A stretch of 64,000 nucleotides of DNA from Streptomyces sp. AC555_RSS877. GTDB taxonomy: Bacteria; Actinomycetota; Actinomycetes; Streptomycetales; Streptomycetaceae. Made by a program: the position numbers and the translations under genes. Of the stretch, positions 8,180 through 17,217 are shown piece by piece (position 1 is the stretch's first letter; each line of letters starts with the position of its first letter). The notes beneath the pieces are model-generated. The model was not told the origin of the DNA and searched no databases. It saw only the letters and a program-made list of their open reading frames with translations. The stretch lies in assembly GCF_019049245.1 (NCBI RefSeq), contig NZ_JAGMUK010000064.1, positions 62,001 through 126,000 on the forward strand, given 5' to 3'.

Positions 8180-9492
8180 TCCGCCTTCGTCTCCTCGTCC
8201 GGGGCCGTGACCGGGTCCACCGGGATCACCGGCTCCACCAACACCGTCACGATCTTGTTCCGGCGGCCCGCGGCGGCCTCCGCCGTCAGCCGCAGCTCGC
8301 GCCCGTCGGGAAGCTTGACGACGGCCGACGCGCCGGCGATCGGGACCCGGCCCAGCGCCTTCGCCAGCAGCCCGCCGACGGTCTCCACGTCCTCGTCGTC
8401 GTACTCCTCCAGGCCGTACAGCTCGCCGAGGTCGGTGATGTCGAGACGGGCGGTGACACGGTGGCGTTCGTCGCCCAGTTCCTCCACCGGCGGGAGTTCG
8501 CGGTCGTACTCGTCGGTGATCTCGCCGACGATCTCCTCGAGGATGTCCTCGATGGTGACGATTCCGGCCGTGCCACCGTACTCGTCGATGACCACGGCCA
8601 CGTGGTTGCGGTCCTGCTGCATCTCCCGCAGCAGGTCACCGGCGTTCTTGGTGTCGGGCACGAAGGCGGCCGGCCGCATCGCCGTCGACACCAGCTCGCT
8701 CTCCGCGTCCCGGCTGATGTGCGTCTTGCGGACCAGGTCCTTCAGATACACGATCCCGACGACGTCGTCCTCGCTCTCCCCGGTGACGGGGATGCGCGAG
8801 AACCCGGACCTGAGCGCCAGCGTCAGCGCCTGCCGGATCGTCTTGTAGCGCTCGATCACCACGAGGTCGGTCCTCGGGACCATGACCTCCCGGACGAGCG
8901 TGTCGCCCAGCTCGAAGACGGAGTGCACCATGCGGCGCTCCTCGTCCTCGATCAGCGACTCCTTCTCGGCGAGGTCGACCAGCGCCCGCAGCTCCGCCTC
9001 GGAGGCGAAGGGGCCACGGCGGAAGCCCTTGCCGGGGGTGAGGGCATTGCCGATGAGGATCAGCAGGGACGGGATGGGTCCCATGATCCGCGCGAGCGGA
9101 AGCAGGATGTACGCCGCCGCCGTCGCCGTGTTGAGCGGGTGCTGGCGGCCGATGGTGCGCGGAGAGACCCCGACGGCCACGTACGACACCAGGACCATCA
9201 CCCCGATCGCGACCAGAAGCGCCTCGGTGGTTCCGGCGAACTCCTGCAGGCAGGCGTAGGTGATGAGGGCGGCGGCCGACATCTCGCAGGCCACGCGCAC
9301 CAGCAGCGCCACGTTCAGGTAGCGGGTCGGGTCGGCGGCGATCTGGGCCAGCTTCTCGCTGCCGCGGCGGCCGGTCCGTACGGCCTCCTCGGCCCGGAAG
9401 CTGGAGACGCGCGCGAGGCCCGCCTCCGCGCAGGCGGCGAGCCAGGCGACGACGACCAGGGCGATCGCACCGGAGACGAGGGTGGGGCTCAT
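8176..9492 (-). CDS. CNNM/CorC-type CBS-domain membrane protein
   Basis: A 438-residue hemolysin-C/CorC family protein. An N-terminal DUF21/CNNM membrane domain with three to four hydrophobic segments (residues 1-150) is followed by the SLIEDEERRMVHSVFELGD linker region, a CBS pair (about 190-320) and a C-terminal CorC_HlyC domain. Relatives are linked to magnesium or cobalt efflux and resistance. ATG 9492 overlaps the ybeY stop (ATGA), which shows coupling. The in-frame sequence further upstream belongs to ybeY and is not part of this gene. Confidence 0.9.
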   Translation of the reverse strand: MSPTLVSGAIALVVVAWLAACAEAGLARVSSFRAEEAVRTGRRGSEKLAQIAADPTRYLNVALLVRVACEMSAAALITYACLQEFAGTTEALLVAIGVMVLVSYVAVGVSPRTIGRQHPLNTATAAAYILLPLARIMGPIPSLLILIGNALTPGKGFRRGPFASEAELRALVDLAEKESLIEDEERRMVHSVFELGDTLVREVMVPRTDLVVIERYKTIRQALTLALRSGFSRIPVTGESEDDVVGIVYLKDLVRKTHISRDAESELVSTAMRPAAFVPDTKNAGDLLREMQQDRNHVAVVIDEYGGTAGIVTIEDILEEIVGEITDEYDRELPPVEELGDERHRVTARLDITDLGELYGLEEYDDEDVETVGGLLAKALGRVPIAGASAVVKLPDGRELRLTAEAAAGRRNKIVTVLVEPVIPVDPVTAPDEETKAE

Positions 9493-9986
9493 GAGACGGT
9501 CGGGGCCGGCGACGGACCGGTCAGGCCCTTCTCCGCACGCCAGCCGTCCACGATGGCGGCCTGCAGCCCGAACATCTCGGCCTTCTCGTCGGGCTCCTCG
9601 TGGTCGTACCCGAGGAGGTGCAGCACTCCATGGACGGTGAGGAGCTGAAGCTCCTCGTCCATGGAGTGCTGCGTGTCCGCGTCCTTGCCCTGCTGCTCGG
9701 CAACCTCGGGGCACAGCACGATGTCGCCGAGCAGCCCCTGCGGGGGCTCCTCGTCGTCCTTCGACGGCGGACGCAACTCGTCCATGGGGAACGACATGAC
9801 ATCGGTCGGGCCCGGCAGGTCCATCCACTGGATGTGCAACTGCTCCATAGCGGGGGCGTCCACGACGATCACCGAGAGCTCGGAGAGCGGGTGGATGCGC
9901 ATCCGCGCGAGCGCGTAGCGGGCGATGTCGAGGATCGCCTGCTCGTCGACCTCGGTTCCGGACTCGTTGTTCACGTCGATCGACAT
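9489..9986 (-). CDS. ybeY: Endoribonuclease YbeY
   Basis: YbeY is a zinc-dependent endoribonuclease needed for 16S rRNA 3'-end processing and 70S quality control. The 165-residue protein has the full signature with H119, H123 and H129 in HGVLHLLGYDH. It sits 12 bases downstream of phoH and overlaps the CBS gene, an arrangement conserved across bacteria (phoH/ybeZ-ybeY-corC). ATG 9986 gives the normal length. Confidence 0.96.
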   Translation of the reverse strand: MSIDVNNESGTEVDEQAILDIARYALARMRIHPLSELSVIVVDAPAMEQLHIQWMDLPGPTDVMSFPMDELRPPSKDDEEPPQGLLGDIVLCPEVAEQQGKDADTQHSMDEELQLLTVHGVLHLLGYDHEEPDEKAEMFGLQAAIVDGWRAEKGLTGPSPAPTVS

Positions 9987-9998
9987 GGTCGTGCTGGT

Positions 9999-11057
9999 CT
10001 ACTTCCGCTTGTCACGGGCGCCCTTGTGGGTGCCGTTCTCCGTACCGTTCTCGCTGTCGTACTTCTCGTACGCGTCGACGATACGGCCGACCAGCTTGTG
10101 CCGTACGACATCGTGGGACGTGAGCCGCGAGAAGTGGACGTCGTCCAGGCCCTCCAGGATCTCCTGCACCTGCCGCAGCCCGGACTTCGTGCCGCTCGGC
10201 AGGTCCACCTGGGTCACGTCACCCGTGATCACGATCTTCGATTCGAAGCCGAGACGGGTGAGGAACATCTTCATCTGTTCGGGGCTCGTGTTCTGGGCCT
10301 CGTCGAGAATGATGAAGGCGTCGTTGAGCGTGCGGCCACGCATGTACGCCAGTGGCGCGACCTCGATCGTCCCCGCCGCCATCAGCCGCGGGATCGAGTC
10401 GGGGTCCAGCATGTCGTGCAGCGCGTCGTACAGCGGGCGCAGGTACGGGTCGATCTTCTCGTAGAGGGTGCCCGGGAGGAATCCCAGACGCTCTCCCGCC
10501 TCCACCGCCGGGCGGGTCAGAATGATGCGGTTGACCTGCTTGGCCTGCAGGGCCTGCACCGCCTTGGCCATGGCGAGGTAGGTCTTGCCGGTGCCGGCGG
10601 GGCCGATGCCGAAGACGACCGTGTGCTTGTCGATCGCGTCGACGTACCGCTTCTGGTTGAGGGTCTTGGGGCGGATGGTGCGGCCGCGCGAGGAGAGGAT
10701 GTTCTGCGTGAGCACTTCGGCTGGGGTCTCCTCGCCGTCGCTCTCGCCGCTCTCAGTGGCCTTCAGCATGGCGATCGAGCGTTCCACTGCGTCCTCCGTC
10801 ATCGGCTGTCCGGTGCGGAGCACCAGCATCATCTCGTCGAACATGCGCTGGATGAGTGCGACTTCGGCGGCGTCGCCGACCGCGCTGATCTCGTTTCCGC
10901 GGACGTGGATGTCGGCCGCCGGGAACGCCTTCTCGATCACGCGCAGTAGGGAGTCGCCGGAACCCAGTACGGTCACCATGGGGTGCTGGGCGGGGACGGT
11001 GAACTGTGCTCTCGCCTGCCCCTGCGCGGGTGTGTGAGCTGTGGGTGTCTGAGTCAT
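9999..11057 (-). CDS. PhoH family ATPase
   Basis: A 352-residue PhoH/YbeZ-type P-loop ATPase that partners YbeY in rRNA and RNA metabolism. It shows Walker A GPAGTGKT (about residue 150), Walker B FIILDEAQ (about 245) and the downstream GDVTQVDLP sensor motif. The first 30 residues are a Thr/Pro/Gln-rich tail. The C-terminus is charged and Asn/Gly-rich. It is the first gene of the phoH-ybeY-CBS-mmcQ-like run. Confidence 0.95.
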   Translation of the reverse strand: MTQTPTAHTPAQGQARAQFTVPAQHPMVTVLGSGDSLLRVIEKAFPAADIHVRGNEISAVGDAAEVALIQRMFDEMMLVLRTGQPMTEDAVERSIAMLKATESGESDGEETPAEVLTQNILSSRGRTIRPKTLNQKRYVDAIDKHTVVFGIGPAGTGKTYLAMAKAVQALQAKQVNRIILTRPAVEAGERLGFLPGTLYEKIDPYLRPLYDALHDMLDPDSIPRLMAAGTIEVAPLAYMRGRTLNDAFIILDEAQNTSPEQMKMFLTRLGFESKIVITGDVTQVDLPSGTKSGLRQVQEILEGLDDVHFSRLTSHDVVRHKLVGRIVDAYEKYDSENGTENGTHKGARDKRK

Positions 11058-11224
11058 GGGCCGGCGCTGTAGGCCTGCGGTTCCTCCTCATCAGGGCCGC
11101 GTAGCTGAGAGCGGCCTCGCGGTACCAAGGGTACGACGGTGCACTGACAACGCCGTAGGGCTTTTCGCCGGCCATTCACGAGGCGGGTCCCCCCGGGGGG
11201 AGGGTCGCCGCGGCGCCGGGCGGC

Positions 11225-12382
11225 TCACGCCGACCGCCCGAACCCGATCGTCGGCACCGCCCGCCGCAACGGCCACGGCCGGGCCGCCTCCTCGGGTACC
11301 AGCCCCGCCAGGAATCCGTACCGCCGCAGCGCGGCCGGGTCCTGCCCGTCCACCGACTGCACCTTCCGCCACCAGGCCCCGATCTCGGACCACCCGGGCG
11401 CCGACAGCGACCCGCCGAACTCCTGCACGGACAACGCGGCCGTCAGCCCGCCGAACGCCAGCCGGTCGGCCAGCGGCCAGCCCGCCAGGGTGCCGGTGAC
11501 GAAGCCCGCCACGAACACGTCCCCCGCCCCGGTCGGATCCAGCGCCTCCACGGCGATCGCCGGCACCTCCGCCGTCTCGCCCGTCCGGCGGTCCACCGCG
11601 TACGCCCCGTCCGCACCGAGGGTGACGACAGCCACCGGGACGTGGTCGGTCAAGGCGTGCGCGGCCGCACGCGGACACGCCTCGCCCGTGTACCGCATCG
11701 CCTCCTCCGCGTTCGGCAGGAACGCCTCGCAGTGCTCCAGGTCGGGCAGGCCCGCCAGATCCCAGGCCCCCGTGTCGTCCCACCCGACGTCACCGAAGAT
11801 CCGGGCCCCCTTGCGCGCGGCCTGGGCGATCCAGGGCGCCCGTCTGCCCGGCGTGAGCGAGGCGATGGCGGCACGCGCGCGTGGCGGGCACTCGGGCGCG
11901 CCCTCCCCGATGAGGTCGGCGTCGGGGGGCGGCTCATGGCCGTGGGAGATCATCGTGCGCTCCCCCTCGTACGCCATGGAGACCGTGACTGGCGAGTGCC
12001 AGCCGGGGACCGTGCGGGAGGGCGTGAGGTCGATGCCCTCGCCCGTCTCCAGCGCGTCCCAGCAGTACTCGCCGTAGTGGTCGTCGCCGAACGCGGCCGC
12101 GAGGGAGGTCCGCAGGCCGAGGCGCGCCAGCGCGGTCGCCATGTTCGCCACGCCGCCCGGGCTGGACCCCATCCCGCGCGCCCAGGACTCGGTCCCGCGC
12201 ACCGGGGCGGAGTCGAGCCCGGTGAAGATGATGTCGAGGAAGACGGTGCCCGTGAGGTACACGTCCCAAGGCGGCTCGCCCGGGGTGCGCAGGGCGGCGA
12301 GCGGGTCGACCTGGGCCCGAGGGTGCCCGGCCTCTCCGATGTGCGACGGTCCCTTTCCGGTGGACGCGGTGGACGCGATCAC
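11225..12382 (-). CDS. PfkB family carbohydrate kinase
   Basis: A 385-residue ribokinase/PfkB-type sugar kinase. The N-terminal GTVFLDIIFTGLD and GGVANMATALARLG motifs bind sugar, and the DPTGAGDVF motif near residue 280 holds the catalytic base and anion hole. The sugar cannot be deduced: there is no adjacent transporter, and the neighbours act on sugar acids, so 2-keto-3-deoxy sugar acids are one possibility. GTG 12382 is chosen because AGGGAG lies six bases upstream; a longer in-frame extension has no support. Confidence 0.85.
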   Translation of the reverse strand: MIASTASTGKGPSHIGEAGHPRAQVDPLAALRTPGEPPWDVYLTGTVFLDIIFTGLDSAPVRGTESWARGMGSSPGGVANMATALARLGLRTSLAAAFGDDHYGEYCWDALETGEGIDLTPSRTVPGWHSPVTVSMAYEGERTMISHGHEPPPDADLIGEGAPECPPRARAAIASLTPGRRAPWIAQAARKGARIFGDVGWDDTGAWDLAGLPDLEHCEAFLPNAEEAMRYTGEACPRAAAHALTDHVPVAVVTLGADGAYAVDRRTGETAEVPAIAVEALDPTGAGDVFVAGFVTGTLAGWPLADRLAFGGLTAALSVQEFGGSLSAPGWSEIGAWWRKVQSVDGQDPAALRRYGFLAGLVPEEAARPWPLRRAVPTIGFGRSA

Positions 12383-12486
12383 GGTGCGCTCCCTGACGTG
12401 GTGCCGATCAGGCCAGTCTGCACCACACCGCTGACACCACGCCGTCGTCACACCGTCGCCGCAGGTCGGCCGGGCAGCGCCGGGCA

Positions 12487-12546
12487 GCGTCAGGCCGCGT
12501 CAGGCCGCGTCAGGCCGCGTCAGGCCGCGTCAGGCCGCGTCAGGCC
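12487..12546. repeat. Six perfect 10-bp tandem repeats
   Basis: The unit GCGTCAGGCC is repeated six times without change, ending six bases before the stop codon of the glucarate dehydratase gene. It fills the gap between that gene and the PfkB gene start. Each unit contains TCAGGCC, but the array has no spacers and is not CRISPR. Copy number is likely to vary between strains. Confidence 0.95.
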
Positions 12547-12551
12547 GCCGC

Positions 12552-13841
12552 CTACCAGCGGGGGACGGTCGGCGTGGCCCACCCGGGCTCGGCGACCCGC
12601 ATCGCCGCCGCGTCGTCCCGCTCGCGCAGCGCACCGTCGTCGTCGAGCCAGCGCCGGTGGAGGAATTGGAGCCGGTCCCGGTCGAGTTCGACGCCCAGGC
12701 CGGGCGCGTCCGAGACGGTGACCCTGCCGCCCTCGAAGGTGAGGCGTTCGGTGAGGACGTCCTCCGACTGCCAGGGGTAGTGCGAGTCGCAGGCGTGGTG
12801 GAGGTTCGGGACGGTGGACGCGACATGGGTCATCGCGGCCAGCGAGATGCCCAGGTGGGTGTTGGAGTGCATGGACACCCCCACGCCGAAGGTGCGGCAG
12901 ATCGCGGCGAGTTGCTGGGTGTTGCGCAGTCCGCCCCAGTAGTGGTGGTCGGAGAGCACCACCTGGACGGCGCCGCGGGTGAACGCCTCCTTGATCTCGG
13001 CGAAGGTCGTCACGCACATGTTGGTGGCGAGGGGAACGTCCGTCCCGGCGGCGACCTCGGCCATGGCCGGCGTGCCGAGCGCGGGGTCCTCCAGGTACTC
13101 GAGGACGTCCCCGAGCTCCTTCGCCACCTTCAGCGAGGTCTCGACGCTCCACGCCCCGTTGGGGTCGAGCCGCAGCGGGTGCCCGGGGAACGCCTCGGCC
13201 AGTGCCCGTACGGCCGCCACCTCCTCGTCCGGCGGGAAGACACCGCCCTTGAGCTTGAAGGAGGTGAAGCCGTAGCGCTCGGTGAACTTGCGGGCCTGCT
13301 CGACGATCCCGGCCGGGTCGACGGCGACGCCCCAGTCGTCCTTCTCGGCCGCCACGCCCTCCGGATGGTCCGCCCACTTGTAGAAGAGGTACGCGCTGTA
13401 CTCCACCGCGTCCCGCAGCTTGCCGCCCAGCAGTGCGTGCACCGGCAGGCCGAGCGCCTTGCCCAGGGCGTCGAGACAGGCCACCTCGAAGGCGGACACG
13501 ACGGACAGGCGCAGCTTGTCGGCGGTCTGGACGCCGCGCAGTCCGCCGACGTCGACCTGACCGGAGACCCGGGAGCTGTCGACGGCGACCTCGTCGGCGA
13601 GGACGAACAGCCCGTTCAGGTCGCTCACCCGGCGTCCGACCAGCTTCCGCGCGAACGGCCGCGCCAGTTCGAGGTACTTGGTGTCGCCGTACGTCTCGCC
13701 GATGCCGGTGATCCCGTCTGCCGTCACCACCTCCACGATCAGGCGGGGGGTGTACGGCTGGTGCACGCCCTGCGTGTTCAGCAGCGGCGGGTCGGCGACC
13801 AGGATCGGCGTCAGCCGTACGTCCGCGATGGAGAGGTTCAC
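12552..13841 (-). CDS. Glucarate dehydratase-like enolase-superfamily enzyme
   Basis: A 429-residue mandelate racemase/muconate lactonizing superfamily member, best matched to glucarate dehydratase, which dehydrates D-glucarate (and idarate) to 5-dehydro-4-deoxyglucarate. The barrel shows the SFKLKGG lysine motif, metal ligands in RLDPNGAW and the following YLEDPA strand, and a late histidine in MHSNTHLG. The GTG start overlaps the stop of the upstream 5-dehydro-4-deoxyglucarate dehydratase gene (GTGA), the next step of the same pathway, which strongly supports the substrate. Confidence 0.88.
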   Translation of the reverse strand: MNLSIADVRLTPILVADPPLLNTQGVHQPYTPRLIVEVVTADGITGIGETYGDTKYLELARPFARKLVGRRVSDLNGLFVLADEVAVDSSRVSGQVDVGGLRGVQTADKLRLSVVSAFEVACLDALGKALGLPVHALLGGKLRDAVEYSAYLFYKWADHPEGVAAEKDDWGVAVDPAGIVEQARKFTERYGFTSFKLKGGVFPPDEEVAAVRALAEAFPGHPLRLDPNGAWSVETSLKVAKELGDVLEYLEDPALGTPAMAEVAAGTDVPLATNMCVTTFAEIKEAFTRGAVQVVLSDHHYWGGLRNTQQLAAICRTFGVGVSMHSNTHLGISLAAMTHVASTVPNLHHACDSHYPWQSEDVLTERLTFEGGRVTVSDAPGLGVELDRDRLQFLHRRWLDDDGALRERDDAAAMRVAEPGWATPTVPRW

Positions 13842-14785
13842 AGGGCGGCTCCTACGAGGTCGAGTCCGGTGGTCAGCAGCTGTTCGAGCGCGTCCAGGTC
13901 GGCGGCCGAGGGGTCGGTGAGCGGGGCGCGCACGGGTCCCACCGGAGTGCCGCGCAGCCGGGCCGCCGCCTTCACCAGGGACACCGCGTATCCGGGTACC
14001 CGGTCGCGGAGTTCGACGAGCGGGACGTAGAAGTCGCGCAGCAGCTTGTCGACGGTGCCGTCGTCGCCGCCCTGGAAGGCGGTGAAGAAGGCGTTCGCGA
14101 TCTCGGGGGCGAAGGCGTGGACGGCGGAGGAGTAGGCGGGGACGCCGACGGTGGCGTAGGCACGAGCCTGGATCTCGGCGGTGGCGGCGCCGTTGAAGAA
14201 GAGGAAGTCCTCGGGGGCGGCGAGGGTGAGGCGCTGGAGCCGGTCGAGGTCGCTGTGGCCGTCCTTGAGGCCGATGACGGTCGGGATGCCGGCGATGCGC
14301 TTCGCGGAGGCGACCGTGAAGGCGACCTGCCCGCGCTGGTAGGCGATGAGCGGCAGCCGGGTGCGGGCCGCGATCTGCTCCAGCTGGGCGACGAGTCCGT
14401 CCTGCGGGGCGGCGACCAGGTAGTGCGGCAGGACGAGGAGCGCGTCGGCCCCGGCCTCCTCGGCGATGCGCGCGAACCGGGCGGCCTGCGCCCAGCCGTA
14501 GCCGGTCCCGGCGACGACGGGCACGCGCCCGGCGGCCTCCTCGACGGTGATGGTGACGACCTGCCGGTACTCGTCCTCGTCCAGCGAGAAGAACTCCCCG
14601 GTGCCGCAGGCGGGGAAGACGGCGCCGGGGCCGGTGGCGATCCGGTCCGCGACGTAGGCGCGGAAGCCGTCCGGGTCGAGGGAGCCGTCGTCGTGGAAGC
14701 TGGTCAGCGGGAACGACAGCACGCCGTTCACCATGCCCTTCCTCAGCCTCCGCGCCACGGCGTCCGTATCAGGATTCACCCTCAC
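13838..14785 (-). CDS. kdgD: 5-dehydro-4-deoxyglucarate dehydratase
   Basis: A 315-residue DHDPS/NAL-family aldolase-fold enzyme that converts 5-dehydro-4-deoxyglucarate to 2,5-dioxopentanoate (2-oxoglutarate semialdehyde) with loss of water and CO2. The Schiff-base lysine is K174 in IGLKDG and the catalytic tyrosine is Y149 in IAYQRG. The PACGTGEFF substrate-binding motif is present. GTG 14785 has GGGGAG four bases upstream. It forms a coupled pair with the glucarate dehydratase gene, and a divergent IclR regulator starts 98 bases away. Confidence 0.92.
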   Translation of the reverse strand: MRVNPDTDAVARRLRKGMVNGVLSFPLTSFHDDGSLDPDGFRAYVADRIATGPGAVFPACGTGEFFSLDEDEYRQVVTITVEEAAGRVPVVAGTGYGWAQAARFARIAEEAGADALLVLPHYLVAAPQDGLVAQLEQIAARTRLPLIAYQRGQVAFTVASAKRIAGIPTVIGLKDGHSDLDRLQRLTLAAPEDFLFFNGAATAEIQARAYATVGVPAYSSAVHAFAPEIANAFFTAFQGGDDGTVDKLLRDFYVPLVELRDRVPGYAVSLVKAAARLRGTPVGPVRAPLTDPSAADLDALEQLLTTGLDLVGAAL

Positions 14786-14807
14786 TCATCTCCCCATGTA
14801 GACACCA

Positions 14808-14825
14808 TCCATGTATGAAGATGGA
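14808..14825. promoter_or_regulatory. Candidate IclR operator
   Basis: In the 98-base gap between the divergent kdgD and iclR-type genes, TCCAT (14808-14812) is mirrored by ATGGA (14821-14825) around an eight-base spacer. The region is A+T-richer than its surroundings. Autoregulation and control of the sugar-acid operon from this site are inferred only from position. Confidence 0.35.
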
Positions 14826-14883
14826 GATTAGATACGCGAACGACTCTCGTCAATGGGCCCGACACCCGCCCTACGATCGACGC

Positions 14884-15666
14884 ATGTCAGAGACAGGAGG
14901 CGTCCGCGAGGTGAAGTCGGCCGCGCGCACGGTCGAGCTGCTGGAACTGCTCGCCGCGCGGGGCGACCGTCCGGCGCGGCTGCAGGAGCTCGCCGACGAG
15001 CTGGGCGTGCCGCGCAGCTCGATGTACGCGCTGCTGCAGACCCTGATCTCGCGCGGCTGGGTCCGCACGGACGTCACCGGCTCCCTGTACGGCATCGGTA
15101 TCCACGCCCTGCTCACCGGCACCAGCTACCTCGACTCCGACCCGCGCGTGCGCGTCGTACGGCCGTATCTCGACGAGGCCTCCCAGGCGCTGGGCGAGAC
15201 GATCCACATGGGGCGGCTCGACGGCCGGGGCGTGGCGTATCTGGCGACGCGCGAGTCGCACGAGTACCTGCGGACCATCAGCCGGGTGGGACGTCGGCTG
15301 CCGGCCCACGTGGGCGCGCTGGGCAAGGCGCTGCTGGCCGAACGGGACGACGCCGAGCTGCCCGACGGGCCGTACGAGGCACTCACCCCGAACTCGCACA
15401 CCAGCCGGGAGTCGCTGGCGGCGGACCTGGCACGGGTCCGCACCCGCGGCTACTCGATCGACCGCGAGGAGGGCGTCCTCGGCATCGTCGGCTTCGGCTT
15501 CGCCCTGCGCTACGACTTCCCCGCCCAGGACGCCGTCAGCTGCTCGGTACCGGTGGCCCGGCTGACGCCGGAGCACGAGGCGCAGATCGTCGCGGTGATG
15601 CGGGAGACCAGAGGCAAGATCGAGGCGACGGCACCGGGCACGGGGGGCGCGCCGCACTGGCGGTAG
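14884..15666 (+). CDS. IclR family transcriptional regulator
   Basis: A 260-residue IclR regulator. The N-terminal winged helix-turn-helix (about residues 10-65) includes LADELGVPRSSMYALLQTL, and the C-terminal effector domain includes GALGKALLAE and the late SVPVARL segment. Divergent placement from the glucarate genes suggests that it controls them in response to a pathway sugar acid. TACGAT lies exactly six bases before ATG 14884 with no Shine-Dalgarno, suggesting a leaderless transcript and supporting this start over the in-frame ATG 14815. Confidence 0.9.
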   Translation: MSETGGVREVKSAARTVELLELLAARGDRPARLQELADELGVPRSSMYALLQTLISRGWVRTDVTGSLYGIGIHALLTGTSYLDSDPRVRVVRPYLDEASQALGETIHMGRLDGRGVAYLATRESHEYLRTISRVGRRLPAHVGALGKALLAERDDAELPDGPYEALTPNSHTSRESLAADLARVRTRGYSIDREEGVLGIVGFGFALRYDFPAQDAVSCSVPVARLTPEHEAQIVAVMRETRGKIEATAPGTGGAPHWR

Positions 15667-15867
15667 CGCGGACACCCACGTCGGGAAAAGCCGCTCGTCT
15701 ACCCGACCACACCCACCCCAAACGCAACGTGCGCCACATCACACCCCCCGCGTTTCTTTCCGGAACCGCGTGCTTGATACAAATTGGCCGCGCGTTCCTG
15801 TCCGTCGACGGTCGTCGCCCAACCCCCTTTTTTTGAGCCGCTTCTTTCGCATGCCCTGGGAACGCCC

Positions 15868-17205
15868 GTGTTCGCCCGCACCACCACGCCCTGGCCCCTC
15901 GTTGCCCTTTTCATGGCCGGGTACCTCGCCCCGTACCTCCTCCCGACCACTGTCGGCAGGCTCGACTCGGGACTTCCGCTGTCCGCCACGCAGGCGGGTG
16001 CCGTCGGCAGTGCCCTGCTGCTGAGTTCGGCGTCGGCGGGCTTCCTGCTCGCCTCCCGCGTCGAGCGGATCGGCGCCCGGACGCTGGCCCGCGCCGCACT
16101 GGCGCTGGCCGTCCTCGGCTACGGCACCGCCGCCCTGACCGCCTCCGTCCCGGCCGTGGTCGCGGGCGCGCTGCTTGGCGGCCTGGGCTCCGGTACGGCC
16201 ACCACGGTCGCCGCCACCGGGATCGCCGCGCAGCCGGACCCGCACCGCACGACCACGCTGGGCCTGTTGAGCGTCTCCGCGCTCGCGGGCACCGTCTATC
16301 TGACGGTCCCGCACCTCGGCTCCGGCCACGGGCTGCCGCTCGCCGCTATCGCCCTGACCGCGGCGGCCGTCTGGCCCCTGACCAGCCGTCTCCCGGTCCG
16401 CACGGCCGCCACCCCGCAGGCCCGCCGGAACCGGAATCCGCTCCCCCACCTGCGCTCCGGTCTCGTCCTCGCCGCCGCGATGCTCTTCTGGTCCCTCGCG
16501 CAGAACTCCCTGTGGGGCGTCAGCGGCCGGATCGGCCTCACCCAGGCGCGGCTGACGGAGGCGACCGTCGGCGTCGTCTTCGCCGTGGCACTGGGCGCCG
16601 GACTCCTGGGCGTCCTCGGGGCGGGTGCGCTCGGGCCCCGGCTCGGCCGGGCGCTGCCCGTCGGCGCGGGCACCGTCCTCATCGCCGGCTGCATAGCGCT
16701 GAGCGCGTCCGCGACCGACCTGGCGACCTTCGCGAGCGGAGAGATCGCCTGGAACACGCTCTACCCGATCGTCCTGTCGTACGTCATCGGCCTCGCCGCC
16801 TCCCTCGACCCGCGCGGCCGGTGGGCGGTGCTCGTCGGCTCGGCGTCCTCGCTCGGCACGGCGGCCGGCCCGCTCGTCGGCAGTCTGCTGTCCGCGCGGG
16901 CCGGTTTCCCGGCCATGGGCGCGATCCTCGCCCTCGGACTGCTGGTCGTCGCGCTGCCGATGACCGCCGTGGCCCTGCGCACCGGCGGGCGCCCGCTGTT
17001 CACCGGCGCGGTGCGCCGCCGGGGCGGCACCTCCGCCGTCGTGGTCGCCGCCTCGACCGGCACCCCGGCGGACGCGCTGACGCAGGCCGGCGCCGCCGAG
17101 CAGCCGGTCGTGGAGATCCCGATCGACGACCGGGCCGCCCCGGCCCAGGGGTCCTACGACACGGCAGGACCCCGGCAGGCGGGCACCGCCGCACCGGGGT
17201 CCTGA
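15868..17205 (+). CDS. MFS transporter
   Basis: A 445-residue major facilitator superfamily protein with about twelve hydrophobic segments and a basic, poorly conserved central loop (near residues 185-205). The C-terminal 60 residues are hydrophilic and rich in Ala, Gly and Thr. Substrate unknown. Being next to sugar-acid genes makes a sugar-acid permease possible, but it does not have the look of the anion/cation symporter (glucarate permease) family. GTG 15868 has GGGA seven bases upstream; a TTG-initiated extension to 15784 has no ribosome site. The stop lies 12 bases from the convergent deaminase stop. Confidence 0.82.
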   Translation: MFARTTTPWPLVALFMAGYLAPYLLPTTVGRLDSGLPLSATQAGAVGSALLLSSASAGFLLASRVERIGARTLARAALALAVLGYGTAALTASVPAVVAGALLGGLGSGTATTVAATGIAAQPDPHRTTTLGLLSVSALAGTVYLTVPHLGSGHGLPLAAIALTAAAVWPLTSRLPVRTAATPQARRNRNPLPHLRSGLVLAAAMLFWSLAQNSLWGVSGRIGLTQARLTEATVGVVFAVALGAGLLGVLGAGALGPRLGRALPVGAGTVLIAGCIALSASATDLATFASGEIAWNTLYPIVLSYVIGLAASLDPRGRWAVLVGSASSLGTAAGPLVGSLLSARAGFPAMGAILALGLLVVALPMTAVALRTGGRPLFTGAVRRRGGTSAVVVAASTGTPADALTQAGAAEQPVVEIPIDDRAAPAQGSYDTAGPRQAGTAAPGS

Positions 17206-17217
17206 CGAACCGACGGC

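Noticed and set aside
12487..12546. Possible CRISPR array
   Set aside because: Ten-base units are contiguous with no spacers and no cas genes are present.
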